A stretch of DNA of 64,000 nucleotides from Halichoerus grypus. Its lineage: Eukaryota > Chordata > Mammalia > Carnivora > Phocidae. The stretch is taken from the NCBI RefSeq assembly GCF_964656455.1, contig NC_135714.1, positions 62,645,850-62,709,849 of the forward strand, written 5' to 3'. Positions 37,001 to 49,000 of the stretch are shown here, piece after piece. The notes under the pieces are model-generated. The model had not been told where the DNA came from, ran no database searches, and was given only the letters and a program-made list of their open reading frames with translations. How positions within the stretch are numbered: the first letter of the stretch is position 1; every line of letters begins with the position of its first letter. A program made the translations under genes and the position numbers.

Positions 37001-40000
37001 TTTTTTTTTTTTTAAAGATTTTATTTATTTATTCATGAGAGACAGAGAGAGAGAGAGAGAGAGGCAGAGGGAGAAGCAGGCTCCCAAGGAGCAGGGAGCC
37101 TGATGCGGGACTCGATCCCAGGACCCTGAGATCACGACCTGAGCCGAAGGCAGATGCTCAACCATCTGAGCCACCCAGGCGCCCTATTGCCTACTAGCTT
37201 TATGTGGACAAGCTATTTTAAGCCATAAAACCTTTGTTTTCAGGGCGCCTGGGTGGCTCAGTGGTTAAGTGTCTGCCTTCAGCTCAGGTCATGATCCCAG
37301 GGTCCTGGGATCGAGCCCCACATCGGGCTCCCTGCTCTGCGGGAAGCCTGCTTCTCCCTCTGCCTCTGTCACTCCCCCTGCTTGTGCTCTCTCTCTGTCT
37401 GTCAAATAAATAAATAAAATCTTTAAAAAAAACAAAACCTTTGTTTTCACATCTGTAAAATTAAAATAATAATAGTACCAACCTCCGGGGGTGTTGTGAA
37501 GATTCAGAGAGAGAGTGGGCATGTGCAGTACTGAGCACATAAGGCGATTATTCGTAGCGGTACCAATGAGACGCGGCGTTTTCTTACTCGAGCAGAGCAC
37601 ACCATGAACCAGAACGAAAAGGCAAGCTAGCAGCCACACTGAAAAGGAAAATAAAAGAAATCATGTGGAAATCAGACAGGCATACAGGACCTAATGTTTG
37701 AAAATGGGAATAAATGCATTTTATAAATGTTACAGCCGAACATTTCATTCACCTAAAGTTTTCAAAATAATTCAGGCAATCTCCCTTTTCCTATCTCGCC
37801 TCTCTCTGTAATGGGCTATGTGCACAAGCACATGCACACACACACACACGCACACACGCACGCATGCGCGCTTCTCGGCATGAGAGCTGGTGGCAAGCTG
37901 CAAGGGTTTTGTGTTTTCATAGACCTTATTTTTAAGAGCATAAAAATCTTTTTAGATTTCCAGAGAAGTGGGGCAGAAAGTACAGAGAGCTCCCGTATGC
38001 CCCTCCCAGTGTCCCGTTATTAATATCTTGCATGAGTGTGGCATAGTATAGCTGGTGAATGAACACTGACACATTATGATTAACCAGAGTCCACAGGGTC
38101 CATTAAGTTTCACTCATGGGTTTGGACAAATGTATAACGTCATGCACCCACCATTACAGTATTACATAGAATAGTTTTACTGCCCTAAAATCCCTGTGCT
38201 CCAGCTCTTCATCCTTCTCTTCCTCCCTTCAAACCCCTGGCAATCACTGATCTTTTTACTGTCTCTATTGTTTTACCTTTTCCAGAATGTCATATGGTGG
38301 GAACTATACAGCACGTTGCCTCTTCGGACTGGCTTCTTACATTTGCTAAAATGCTAAGTGTCTCTCAGGACTTGATAGCTCTTTTCCTTTTAATCATTGA
38401 ATATTAGTCCATGGTATGGATATACACCAGTTTGTTTCACCCGTTGCAGGGCATCTTGGTTTCTTCCAAGTTTTGGCAATGAGGGACAAAAACTTCTAAC
38501 ATTCATGTACAGTTTTTGTGTGGACTTACATTTTCAGCTCACTTGGGTGAATATCAAGGAACACAATTGCCAGAAGATGGTTAAAGTGTGGTTGGTTTTG
38601 TAAGAAGTGGCCAAACTCTCTTCCAAAGTGGCTTTATCAATTTGCATTCCCACCAGCAAGGAATGACAGTTCCCGGTGTTCCAAATCCTTGTCAGCACTT
38701 GGTGTTGTCAGGGTTTTGGATTTTAGCCATTCTAGTAGGTATGTCGTGGTATTTTATGGTTGTGTTTTCTTTTTTTAAATTTTCAGTTCCCTAATGACGC
38801 ATGATATTGAGCATCTTTTCATGTGCTTTCTTGCCAACTGTTTATCTGATCTCTGTGCAGATCTCTTGCCCATTTTTTAATTAGGTTTTCACTGGTTTAA
38901 GTGAGTGTTAGGAGCTCTTTATATATTTTGGATATAAGTACTGTCTTAGATATGTGTTTGCAAATATTTTTTCCCAGTCCGTGGCCTGTTTTTTCATCCC
39001 CTTAAGATCTTTGAGGAAGAAACTGAGGCTCAGAAAATTGTGTGATTTGCTAGAAATTTCGTGGCTAGTGAGCAGCAGAGCCAGAACAGGAGCCCCGAGT
39101 GCCCAGTTCCTCTGTGCTTCATGGTCTCCACTGGAGAAAAACCTCTAAAATGCCCTGCTGATTGGAATACCGAGTGTTAGAATCTTCTGTCCTTAAAAGG
39201 ATTGCCTTTGTTTTCATCTTCCCTGTGTAGGGCAGAAGAGATGAGAGTCTGAAAGTGGATGGGCAGCTGGCCAAAAAGGATGCCCAGGTCAGTAATAGAG
39301 CAAAGACAACATCTCCTGTAGCCATTCTCCCCCTCGACTGCCTTTTCATTCGTGTGGCACCAGAGGAGGCTGCCCTCTCCTGTCCTGTTGGGAGGAGAAG
39401 CCTGAAGGCTGGGCATCACCCACCCCTGGTTCTTTGCCTCCCCCCGTGCTGGTTCTTCTTCTTCTGTCTCCAGCCTCCCTGACTCTCAGGTTCCTAGTCC
39501 GCTAACAGCGAGAGACCCGGGTAAGAGATTATCTCCCTAACCTCTACTACCAAGTAAACCTCCCGCTCTTCTCGTTCCACCAACCCCCTGCCCAGAAAGA
39601 GAGAGAGAGAGAGAAAGAGAGAGATTGTGTCCATAATAACATTCTAAATCTTCCTTCTCATCCAATAGATTCTCTATAATGCTGGGGAGAACAGATGGGG
39701 CACAGATGAAGATAAATTCACCGAGATCCTCTGTTTAAGGAGTTTTCCTCAACTGAAACTGAGTACGCACTCACATTACAAACCTTTTTGCTTTGTCTTG
39801 CATTTGCAAATGTTTTGGGGTTTAATATACAAAATTCTGGAAAACGAAATTAAAAATTGCAAAGGCTGTTCCATTTGTATGTATAAACAATTCAGGAGAA
39901 AACATGGGGAGCTGTGTTCCAACTCAAGGTGGAACTGACCCTACTCTTGTCTTCCCTGGAGGCTGAGTACATTAGCTAGTGAGTGACAAGTAACAGGTGG

Positions 40001-43000
40001 GAGAGGGACAACAGGGAGAAGGAAAAGGGGAGCCCTCTGGGGTGAGAGCAGAGAGGAATATTCCGGTGGTATGGGGGAGCCCGAAGGCAATGCCTCCAAC
40101 CCATCTCTCCCCTAGTTAGCCACTTTCCAGAGAAACCAGGCATGCTGGGTATCTGTTAATGTGTTAATAAGGATTAACGTTCGGCTCTTTCTGATTCGAC
40201 AGTGAATGGGGGAAAGGCGGCATAGTTCTTTTGGTCAGACCAACTATTACATGGAACTGCTAAGCAGCCACCTCCTCACTCATGTATCCCCCTGAACCTT
40301 TCTGGAAGCCACAGCACCCAGAAGCCCAGAACTCCGTTTACTGTGAGCCTCCAGCGGTGGCTCCCAGGTGCTGGTCGAGAGAGCAACCACAGTGCGTGAC
40401 TAGGCTTATGCTGAGTTCACGGAAAAATGAGGAAACATGAGGATATCACCATGACTTTTTAATTCTGAGATTGCCCCTCCTTAATTTTGGCATTACATTT
40501 CACTTATTTTATAAAATAATAGTAATAGTATATTATAGTTGCTTTATGAGTACCTTTATTTGAAGAATAAAAACTAAACAATGCTAGATTTCTCTCCAAA
40601 GGTTTTTCAAAATTTCCTAGGGAAAAATTTACTTGGCTTACAAAGTATGCCTCTGTACTTGGTGACCTATAGGTTTTGCTTTGGGACAAAAACTGATCAA
40701 GACATTACCTCTGGTAAGCGTGGGTAGGCCATGCTGCTTTAGGGAATGATTTACTCAGCAGAAAGAAATCTGCATAATTAAGATTTCTTTAGCAGATAAA
40801 ACATATTTGACTAATGACCACACTATTGTTTCCCAGGTGATGCTATAATTTAAAAGTAGCCCACCTTACTAGATAAATTATTTTTAATTTAACCTTTCAA
40901 GCTATTTTAAATTCCATCAACCTGGGAAGGGGGAAGGGAGGAGAGAGAAAGAGATCATTGAAGAAAATGGCCTATGAGGTTTAGGGGCTTTTTTTATTTT
41001 TATTTTTTTATCTTATTTATTTATTTGAGAGAGAGAGAGAGGGAGAGAGAACGCAAACAGGGGGGAGGGGCTGAGGGAGAGAGAAGCAGACTCCCTGCTG
41101 AGCAGGGAGCCTGATGTGGGACTCCATCCGAGGAGCCTGGGATCATGACCTGAGCCGAAGGCAGAGGCTTAACCGACTGAGCCACCCAGGTGCCCCGAGG
41201 TTTAGGTTTTATTGTAGATAATTAAAAAAACCAAAAACTTCCATGCTCAAATTTTGATGGTTTAAAGAGGAGTTTTTGAGTTTGACACTTAACTTGATTT
41301 GCTGCATATCAAATAAAAAACTGGAATATATTCAAGTTGTGGTCAACTGGGATGCCTTAAATATTTTTTGTGGTGCTGCTTTTTTAGCATTTGACGAATA
41401 CAGAAATATTAGCCAGAAGGACATTGAGGACAGCATAAAAGGAGAATTGTCTGGGCATTTTGAAGACCTACTTCTGGCCATAGGTAAGCCCTTCAGTGCT
41501 TATAACCTGAGTTACTTTGCACTTGTTTTAAATCGACGGGAAGGTTCACTCCTTCCCTGTAAGAAGGTTGACCGATCCATCCTTATGCTCCCATAGCCCC
41601 CGGCACCGTCCCCGGGGCACACGGTGTGCTCCACAAATACTGTTAAGTGGATGCATGAAGAAGTTATCTTTTTAGGTTTTACTTTGCCTTTTAACTTTGT
41701 ATTGGTTTGTCACCAGGCTTGGATTAGTAAACTCCTGGAGAGATGAAAATATTACATTTCTATTGGCATTTTTATTGAGGCTTGTCGAAAATGGAGTAAT
41801 TGAGTAATTTACTAAATTTAGTAATTGACCCTATTTGGTTATTATGGGAAGATATCCGTAGACTCCCAAAGCTGAGCCCAGGTCGGAACTCTAGGTCTCC
41901 TCCCTCTTGGCCAAGCCAACCGGGAGTACGGAACAGAAAGTCGGGCACAGACCGAAGCTGGTCCTGGAGACATGTGGATTAACAAGCAGACACAAACACC
42001 GTTATGTAAGCAGATCAGTCCCCCCCAGGAGGTCTCTGCTGTCTGCGGGCCCAAGTTCTTTACCAGCAGAGATGCTAGAAATGGAGCAAAGGTACACCCT
42101 GGGGAGTTATCGATGTAAGCGTAGGTGTTGGTGCGTCTGGGATCAGGAGATGAGTCAGCTGCTGTGGGAGCTTCTTTGGCAGGTAATTATATTTTCCCCC
42201 TGACTAAAGAGAATGACTGTGCTTAAGTTCTGTGCGAATCAAGACTTGATAAGCCTTTGAAAGTCAGGTGAAGCATTCACCTCTCCATCGTAAATAAAAG
42301 CTAGTAGTGACCAGGGGGTAGAGTGGTATGGTTACTCAAAGAACCTTTTAAAAAAACATATTACCATAGATAAACTCAATTTCTATTCAATGAAACTGAA
42401 TGTTACTTTGCTTTTTATAACAGTTCACTGTGCCAGAAACGTGCCTGCCTTTTTAGCTGAAAGACTGTATCAGGCTTTAAAGGTAGGTCTGGAAATTTCA
42501 TATACATTCTTAGTCTCTCTCCAGGAGAATATAAAAAAATACTGCATCATACTGATGGAATTTCATGTCCCTTCCCTCCTTGGAGGAGTCCTCGTTTTGT
42601 CTTGGAGGTTGGTAGTGAGTATCCTAATCATTCTAGAGATAGGTACAGCAAAGCGTTGACTAAATTATCTTCCCCACATCACAGTTAGTGGAGGCCGTGA
42701 ACCTTGGTTGAGAACACCAGACCTCAAGCCTAACCCATAAGGCCCAGGGGCCTCTTAAAATAAACCGAGTCGAGTCAGCAGCCTTTCGTGCTACAGAAAC
42801 CCTGCGCTTTCTTGTCTGTTGCTGCTGCTAGACAGTGAGGTCCTTGAGTACACAGGCGTTTTTCTTGCTCTGTTCTATCTTCACGCCTTGCCCTGAGCCG
42901 GGCACATGAGAAGATGTGTACTTCAGTCTCTCTACTGGACATTTCCTATGGAGGTCCACATGTGCCTTCAAAGTTATGTCCAAAGTGAACACATCCTGTC

Positions 43001-46000
43001 CCTCACCTCACCCCCCACCCAAGGCTGCTCCTTGTCCCGTGTTCAGTCACCTCAGTGGGTAGCCCCAACAGGAGCCAGCCTTGCCCGACTCTCTGAAGTT
43101 ATACCGCTCCCCGCCCCGCCCCCCATCCTTGCCCTCTATGCCTCAGCCACTTGGCCTTCTTTCTGTCCGTGACTATGCCAAGTGTCATCCCACACCAGAG
43201 TCTTTGCGTTTGTTGCCCTCTCTGCCTGGAATGGACCTCCTCCAGATCGACCTATGGCTGGCTCCTTCTCATCTCTCAGGTCGCCTCCTGAGAGAGGTCT
43301 TTCCTGACTGAACAGGTCGATTGGATTCCTTTCGGTCACACTCCATTCCATAATTCTTATCACTGTTTACATAAACAATGTGTTAATTTCCTCTCCTGTC
43401 CATCTCCATCCATTAAAACGTGGACTCCATGCGAACAGAGCTATAATCCGCACTGTTCGCTGCCGTATGCACAGCGCATATCTGGCATGGAGTAGATTTC
43501 TTTCTCTGGTTCATTATTTTGGCCCCAGGTCAAATACCACTTTCTCAGGCACACCCTTCCTAACCCTTGATCTGTTTTAGGCCCTCCTTATATATACTCC
43601 CATAGTACCCAATATTTCCCGTATGTTGGATTACATAGTATATCCTTTACAAAATTGAACGCTTAACAGGGCTATCTCATCTCTGTTTTCAGCATTTGGC
43701 ATGGTGATGGCACAGAGTAAGTGCTCAATAAATATTTCTCGAATATATGAATGATGAAGTTTGATGACAAATGAGTGAAGAAGAGTCACTGTGGTTGAAT
43801 ATTTTGTGCACCATTATCTGTTTCCCATAGATATAGATCTGTATGTTGTCTTGTGACCAGTGAGATTTGTATTGTGGACACCTGTATTCTTAACAGGGTG
43901 CTGGAACCGACGAGTTTACTCTGAACCGAATAATGGTGTCCAGATCAGAAATAGACCTTCTGGACATTCGAGCAGAGTTTAAGAAGCATTATGGCTATTC
44001 CCTATATTCAGCAATTAAAGTAAGTCTCCTCTTAAAAATAGCAAAACCCATTTTGTCTTTTCTACTCATCCTCTTTCCTGTATAATCCTTAAAACATAGA
44101 GATATATGACTGAGTTTTCTCTCTCCCTGTCAATGCATAAATGTGTTTTCTGAGTTTAAAATAGTGATAACAAAATGTCTCCTAAAGAGAGTGATTAATT
44201 TTAGCTCTAAAATTCCAGGCACATAATAGACACTCAAAATTTTTTTTTTAGGTTTAGTGGCCATGAATTGTTCTTTTGTGAATTGTACATGCAAGTTGTT
44301 TACCTGTTTTTGATATTACAGTATTTTTATTTATTTCAGCTTTTCTTTATGAGAATAGAAAGAAAGAAAAATACATGTTTTAAATTTCCTATTTTTACCT
44401 GAAGTCTAGTTGACATACAATGTCACATTAGTTTCAGGCATAGCTAAATTTCCTCTTGTTTTACTCAAAATATAGATAGCATGGTTCTGTACTTTGGAGC
44501 TCTTCTCATTTCAGTTTATAGGAACCTTCTCATTCTTCTTTTAACAGCTGCGTATCATTCCATTATTTATATATTTGCACCCACCGTTTCAATAGATGTT
44601 TCCAGTTTCTTGCTATTATAAACAGTGTTGTGATATGCATACACAATTCCATAAAGTACAAGTGTATCTAAGGGATAAGTGTATCTAAGGGATAAGTTGG
44701 TAGGATTGCTGAGGCAGATGTAAATACATTTGTAATCTTGGTAAATATTACCAATGGACTCCGTTTGCATGTCAATTAACGAACTAGATTCATTCACCAA
44801 AACCAATCCTTTTTTTCTTTGAACCAGAGCTTTTGTTTTTACATTAAACCTTTGCAGGAAGAGATGCGTGCTTAAGTTGAAATTGGGAACTTACTCAAAA
44901 AGGCAGCTCTCAGACTGTGCCTGGGGCTTAGTGAGGATTTCATCAGCTCACGCTCAATGAAATTTGAGTCGATTCTGACACATTGCAATAGTTTCAATCA
45001 ACACAGGTAGATTTAATAACATTAACCATATTGTACTTACTAAGGCAGGAAAGTAGACTCACACATTTTATAAAGATTGCCAGTAACAAGGTTGAAACAT
45101 GAGGCCTTCAGTTCACCCTCAGCAAACTAGAAAATTAAATTAACCATTAGTTCTCCCTCCCCAGTGGCTGGCTAATTGAGGCTTATTATATTAGGACACG
45201 TCTAAGTTATGCGTACCCTGATAGAAAAGAAAAATCCATTGCTAAACAATTCAGTTTGTAATTTAAAATTACATGAGGTTTCTTCATTTCTATCACCTAA
45301 TGTGCATGTTTTAAAAATGAAATGTTAAGGTTGGATCGGGGAAAAAATAGAGAGCTTGAACTAGATCAATAAGCGTGAGACAGATTAAAAAGGAGGTCAA
45401 AGACCTATCTCCCCAGTCCCAGGCTCGGATAGACTCACAGGTGAACTTCACCAAACTTTCAAGGAACAGATATTCCTATCCTATATAAGGTGAACCAGAA
45501 TATAGGAAAAATGAAACCTGCCTAGTTAATTTTATGATTTTAGTATAATCTTGATTCCAAAGACAGAGGATAAAGAAAATGACAAAATTACTTCACTTAT
45601 GAACATAGCAAAGAGTAAAATATTGACTGAATATAGCCGTTTATTAAAAAAATAATACATCAAAATCAAGTGAGGTTTAACCCAGGAATAAAAGGATGGC
45701 TCAACATCAGAAAATTAATTAAAGTGATTTCCCACAGTCCACACATATAAAAGATAATTATATAATTATTTCAGTTCTTGTAGAAAAAGCTTTTGAAAAG
45801 GATCAATACATATTTATGATAAAAAACATTTCACCAAATTAAGAATAGAAGCAAACCTCCTTAAATTGATAAAGCTTACATACCAGCTTATTATAGCAAA
45901 TACATATTTATACTCAGTGGAGAAACTTTAGATGCAGTTCCTTTGAGATAGGGATCAGAACAGTAATGCTCCCAACATACTGATAAATATTATACTATAC

Positions 46001-49000
46001 TACTACTAATATACCTTAATACTATCTTACAGAGGACTAGGGGTCCTGGATGGTACTGGAAAGGAAGAAAAAAAAATGTGTAAAGATTGAACCAGAAGAG
46101 TTGAAGCTTTCATTATTTTCAGTAAATACAATCATCTTTTTAGAAAATCAACAGGGATTATAAATTATCATTAATAAAAATTCATCAATGTTGCCAGATA
46201 AAGATCAACCTGTAAAAATTAATAGTATTTCTTACACTATATAATCAAAATTAAGATACCATTCATAATAGAAATGAAAAACTATAAATGATCCAGGAAT
46301 TCACTTGACCAAGACGACATAACTCTATGGAGAAGACTTTAAGACTGTTATAAACACTGTAACATATGTCAATAAATGGAGAGAGAGTTTATGCACTTGA
46401 GTTATGTGATAGGATACTATAAAGATGTCAGTTGTTCCTCAAAGTAAGCTATAAATCATGTGATTTATTTCAATCAACATTCTAGCTGGATTTCTTTGAG
46501 GAACTTGATTAAGTTACTTTAACATTTATATGAAGGAATGAAGATTCATGACTAATCAACCTTAAATACAAAGAATAAAGATAGGGAAAGGGCTAGTCCT
46601 ACTACAGACTGACATGGTACAAAGCAATTATTAATTGTTTTAAGTGTAGTTTTGGAATAAGAACAGACGAATGAATCAATGGAACAGAATGGAGACCTCA
46701 GAGACAAATCCAATTGTTTGTGGAAACTCATAGGCTAGAGGGGGCACCATAAATCTGTAGGGAAGGACAGATTATTTAGTAAAAATGTATTGGGAAACCT
46801 GGTTGACTCTATAGCAAAAAATACAACTGGATCCTACCCAACACCACATTACCAGTAAACTGGAGATGAACTAAAAACCAAAATATAAAAGATAAAATTA
46901 TAAAGCTAATCCAAGAAAATACAAGAATTACCTTTGTGACCTAGAAGCAGGGAAAAAATTTTTAAACAACAAAATCACAAACCACATTGCAAAAAACAAC
47001 AAGCAAACAAACAAATGTACATTATTAAGTATAACATATATTAAATAATCTCATTACATTTTCAGTACTGATGAATAGGATCTTTTTGATGCTTAAATTT
47101 CCATAATTCAGGAATTATGTATATCACCTGACCTTTGGTTCTGTCTTCCTCTTCCTTCTACCTATAGTTGAGACATTTCTCTGTTCATTAACACCTTTCT
47201 CAGGTGATGACTGGGGGGAGGAAGAGGGGAGGGAGAAGGTAGGTGAAAAAAAATGTGTCTCTCTTATTACTTAATAGTAAGATATTAATACAAAATTTGG
47301 ATGAAATTACATTTTCTTGGTAGTTTTCACTGAGCAAACAAATTAAGTAGCTATTTAATAAATAGTACAATTCCAGGGTCTTTAATGGAAAACATAGTAG
47401 CCATCCTCAATTCTTAGTCTGTGTGGAGATTTGAGGTGAACATAAATAAAACAATTAGAAGAAGATAATATGAAACAGCATACAATTAAGTACTAGATAG
47501 TGCAGTACAGAGGATACTAATCTAGGAATTAAGACTAAAGAAGTTTGGGATTAGATAGGGAATGTTTTTGGGGGGAAATGGGTCTTGAACCTGCCTTTCA
47601 GGTTTTTTTTTTTTAAGATTTTATTTATTTATTTGACAGAGAGAGACACAGCGAGAGAGGGAACACAAGCAGGGGGAGTGGGAGTGGGAGAGGGAGAAGC
47701 AGGCTTCCTGCCGAGCAGGGAGCCAGATGCGGGGCTCGATCCCAGGACCCTGGGATCATGACCTGAGCTGAAGGCAGACGTCTAATGACTGAGCCACCCT
47801 GCCTTTCAGGTTTAATAAGCTTGTGTTGAGTGCCTCCTGTGGGCAGGTTCTATGTTGCTCAACAGGGACTCGAATGCTTCAGGAAGGTGTGTATGGTAAG
47901 GAAAGGAGGGAAAGAAATAGTAAGGCACTTGATCGATTGGGGGTCTGCCTTGGGGAATATTGAAAAACAAAATGCGAGTGGTGAGATGAATTTAGCTGAA
48001 AGAGAGTTTTGAGATCACAGAATTTGTATTTCATTCATTCAATTAAAAATATTTACTGAATGCATATTATGTGCCTGGCTCAGAGTTACAATTACAAGCA
48101 AAGGGGAAAAAACAGTTTCCTGCCCTTATGGAATTACAAATAAATGTAAAATTACAACTATGTTAAATGTAAAGGAAAGCGATATTGTGCTGTAAGACCA
48201 TATGATAGGAGGATTTGACCTATAGGAAAAGCTTTTATGAGGAAGTTATGATTCAGATCTGAAAACGAGTAGACAAGGATTGTGGTGTCGGAGAGTCAGT
48301 AGAGCATTCTAACAAAAGGAAAAGGAATTACAAGTGGAAAGACCTCATGGTAAGGAAATATGATGAAAAATAAGGCCGGAGGGACCAGATCACCCAGGAC
48401 CATTTTGGCAGTTTTAAGGATTTTGTCTTTTGCCCAGAAACATTGGAGAGTTTTCATTTTAAGTGCATAGTGTCATGATCAGAAGTACATTTTAAAAAGA
48501 TCCCTGTGACCACAGGGAATGAATTGGACATAAGAAAGGAGAGATTTGGGCGTGCTGAGTTGTTTTATTAGTCATACTGGAGCTGCTTATGACTGGGTAA
48601 TGAAAAGTACTAATGCAAAGAGAGCAAAGAACAAAGACTCAAAAGATATTTAGGAATTAAAACTTGGGGGAGGGTATGTGCTATGGTGAGCACTATGAAT
48701 TGTGTAAGACTGTTGAATCACAGAGCTGTACCTCTGAAACAAATAACACATTATATGTTAAAAAAAAAAAAAAAAGAAGAAGATAGTAGGAAGGGAAAAA
48801 TGAAGGGGGGTGGGATTCGGAGGGGGAGACGAACCATGAGAGACTATGGACTCTGAGAAACAAACTGAGGGTTCTAGAAGGGAGGGGGTGGGGGGATGGG
48901 TTAGCCTGGTGATGGGTATTAAAGAGGGCACGTTCTGCATGGAGCACTAGGTGTTATATGCAAACAATGAATCATGGAACACTACATCAAAAACTAATGA

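Noticed and set aside
45340..47045. Possible reverse transcriptase gene
   Set aside because: Only scattered L1 ORF2 blocks remain, with many stops and indels; no frame covers the catalytic region.
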